DNA of 5,045 nucleotides from Porticoccaceae bacterium (lineage in GTDB: Bacteria; Pseudomonadota; Gammaproteobacteria; Pseudomonadales; Porticoccaceae): the NCBI GenBank assembly GCA_030741175.1, contig JASLVT010000005.1, forward strand, positions 15,104 to 20,148. Direction: 5' to 3'. The first letter of the stretch is position 1; each line of letters opens with the position of its first letter. Below are positions 5,006-5,045 of the stretch, in pieces. The translations under genes were made by a program, and so were the position numbers. Under the pieces are notes generated by a model. That model was not told the origin of the DNA, searched no databases, and saw only the letters and a program-made list of their open reading frames with translations.

Positions 5006-5045
5006 TTACCGACCGCGCAGGAATAGCTTATCCAACTCATCGAGA
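5006..5045 (-). CDS. mutL: MutL C-terminus (last 12 codons)
   Basis: The right edge holds an open minus-strand frame ending in LDELDKLFLRGR and a TAA stop at 5008-5006. MutL is the mismatch-repair ATPase that links MutS to MutH or to the nuclease step. Its C-terminal dimerisation domain in gammaproteobacteria commonly ends in a short acidic-hydrophobic helix like this one. Only a few residues are visible, so the call rests mainly on the very conserved mutL-miaA-hfq order and on the fact that the frame is open and ends 18 bases before miaA. The rest of the gene lies beyond the window. Confidence 0.75.
   Translation of the reverse strand, partial: LDELDKLFLRGR

Overview
The window is a compact, single-strand stretch of bacterial chromosome. 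Every gene reads on the minus strand, so transcription runs from the right edge to the left. The order is the end of mutL, then miaA, hfq, hflX, hflK, hflC and the start of a small DUF2065 (YjeT-like) gene. This is the conserved gammaproteobacterial mutL-miaA-hfq-hflX-hflK-hflC-(yjeT)-purA neighbourhood. Hfq, MiaA and HflX match their E. coli counterparts closely as I remember those sequences. HflC is the short form (289 residues, lacking the internal insertion of the 334-residue E. coli protein), and HflX begins with an FFERP-type N-terminus. Both traits suggest a gammaproteobacterium outside the Enterobacterales, such as the Pseudomonas/Cellvibrio side of the class. That placement is inference; no taxonomic marker is present.

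Right part (about 3921-5045): the last 12 codons of mutL (mismatch repair) are followed after 17 bases by miaA (tRNA A37 prenylation). A 122-base spacer then leads to hfq. The spacer carries a perfect TATAAT box, an overlapping heat-shock (sigma-32-like) promoter candidate that starts inside the end of miaA, a long U-tract, small hairpins and a strong ribosome binding site for hfq.

Middle part (about 1149-3920): hfq (RNA chaperone) and hflX (ribosome-associated GTPase) are 5 bases apart, and hflX uses a GTG start with no visible Shine-Dalgarno sequence. After 58 bases comes hflK, which overlaps hflC by 4 bases (ATGA). HflK and HflC are the paired SPFH membrane proteins that form a complex with the FtsH protease. 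A perfect 11-bp hairpin lies inside the hflX coding sequence.

Left part (1-282): the 138-base gap after hflC holds a perfect 12-bp inverted repeat and a textbook Rho-independent terminator. The terminator lies only 24 bases before the start codon of the DUF2065 gene, which runs off the left edge. purA would be expected beyond it.

The genes join translation quality control and stress responses: tRNA modification, sRNA-mediated regulation, ribosome rescue and splitting, and membrane proteolysis. I see no mobile element, CRISPR array, tRNA or rRNA gene, and no novel protein system. The unusual material is regulatory: the hfq leader, the hflX hairpin and the structured end of the hflC transcript.
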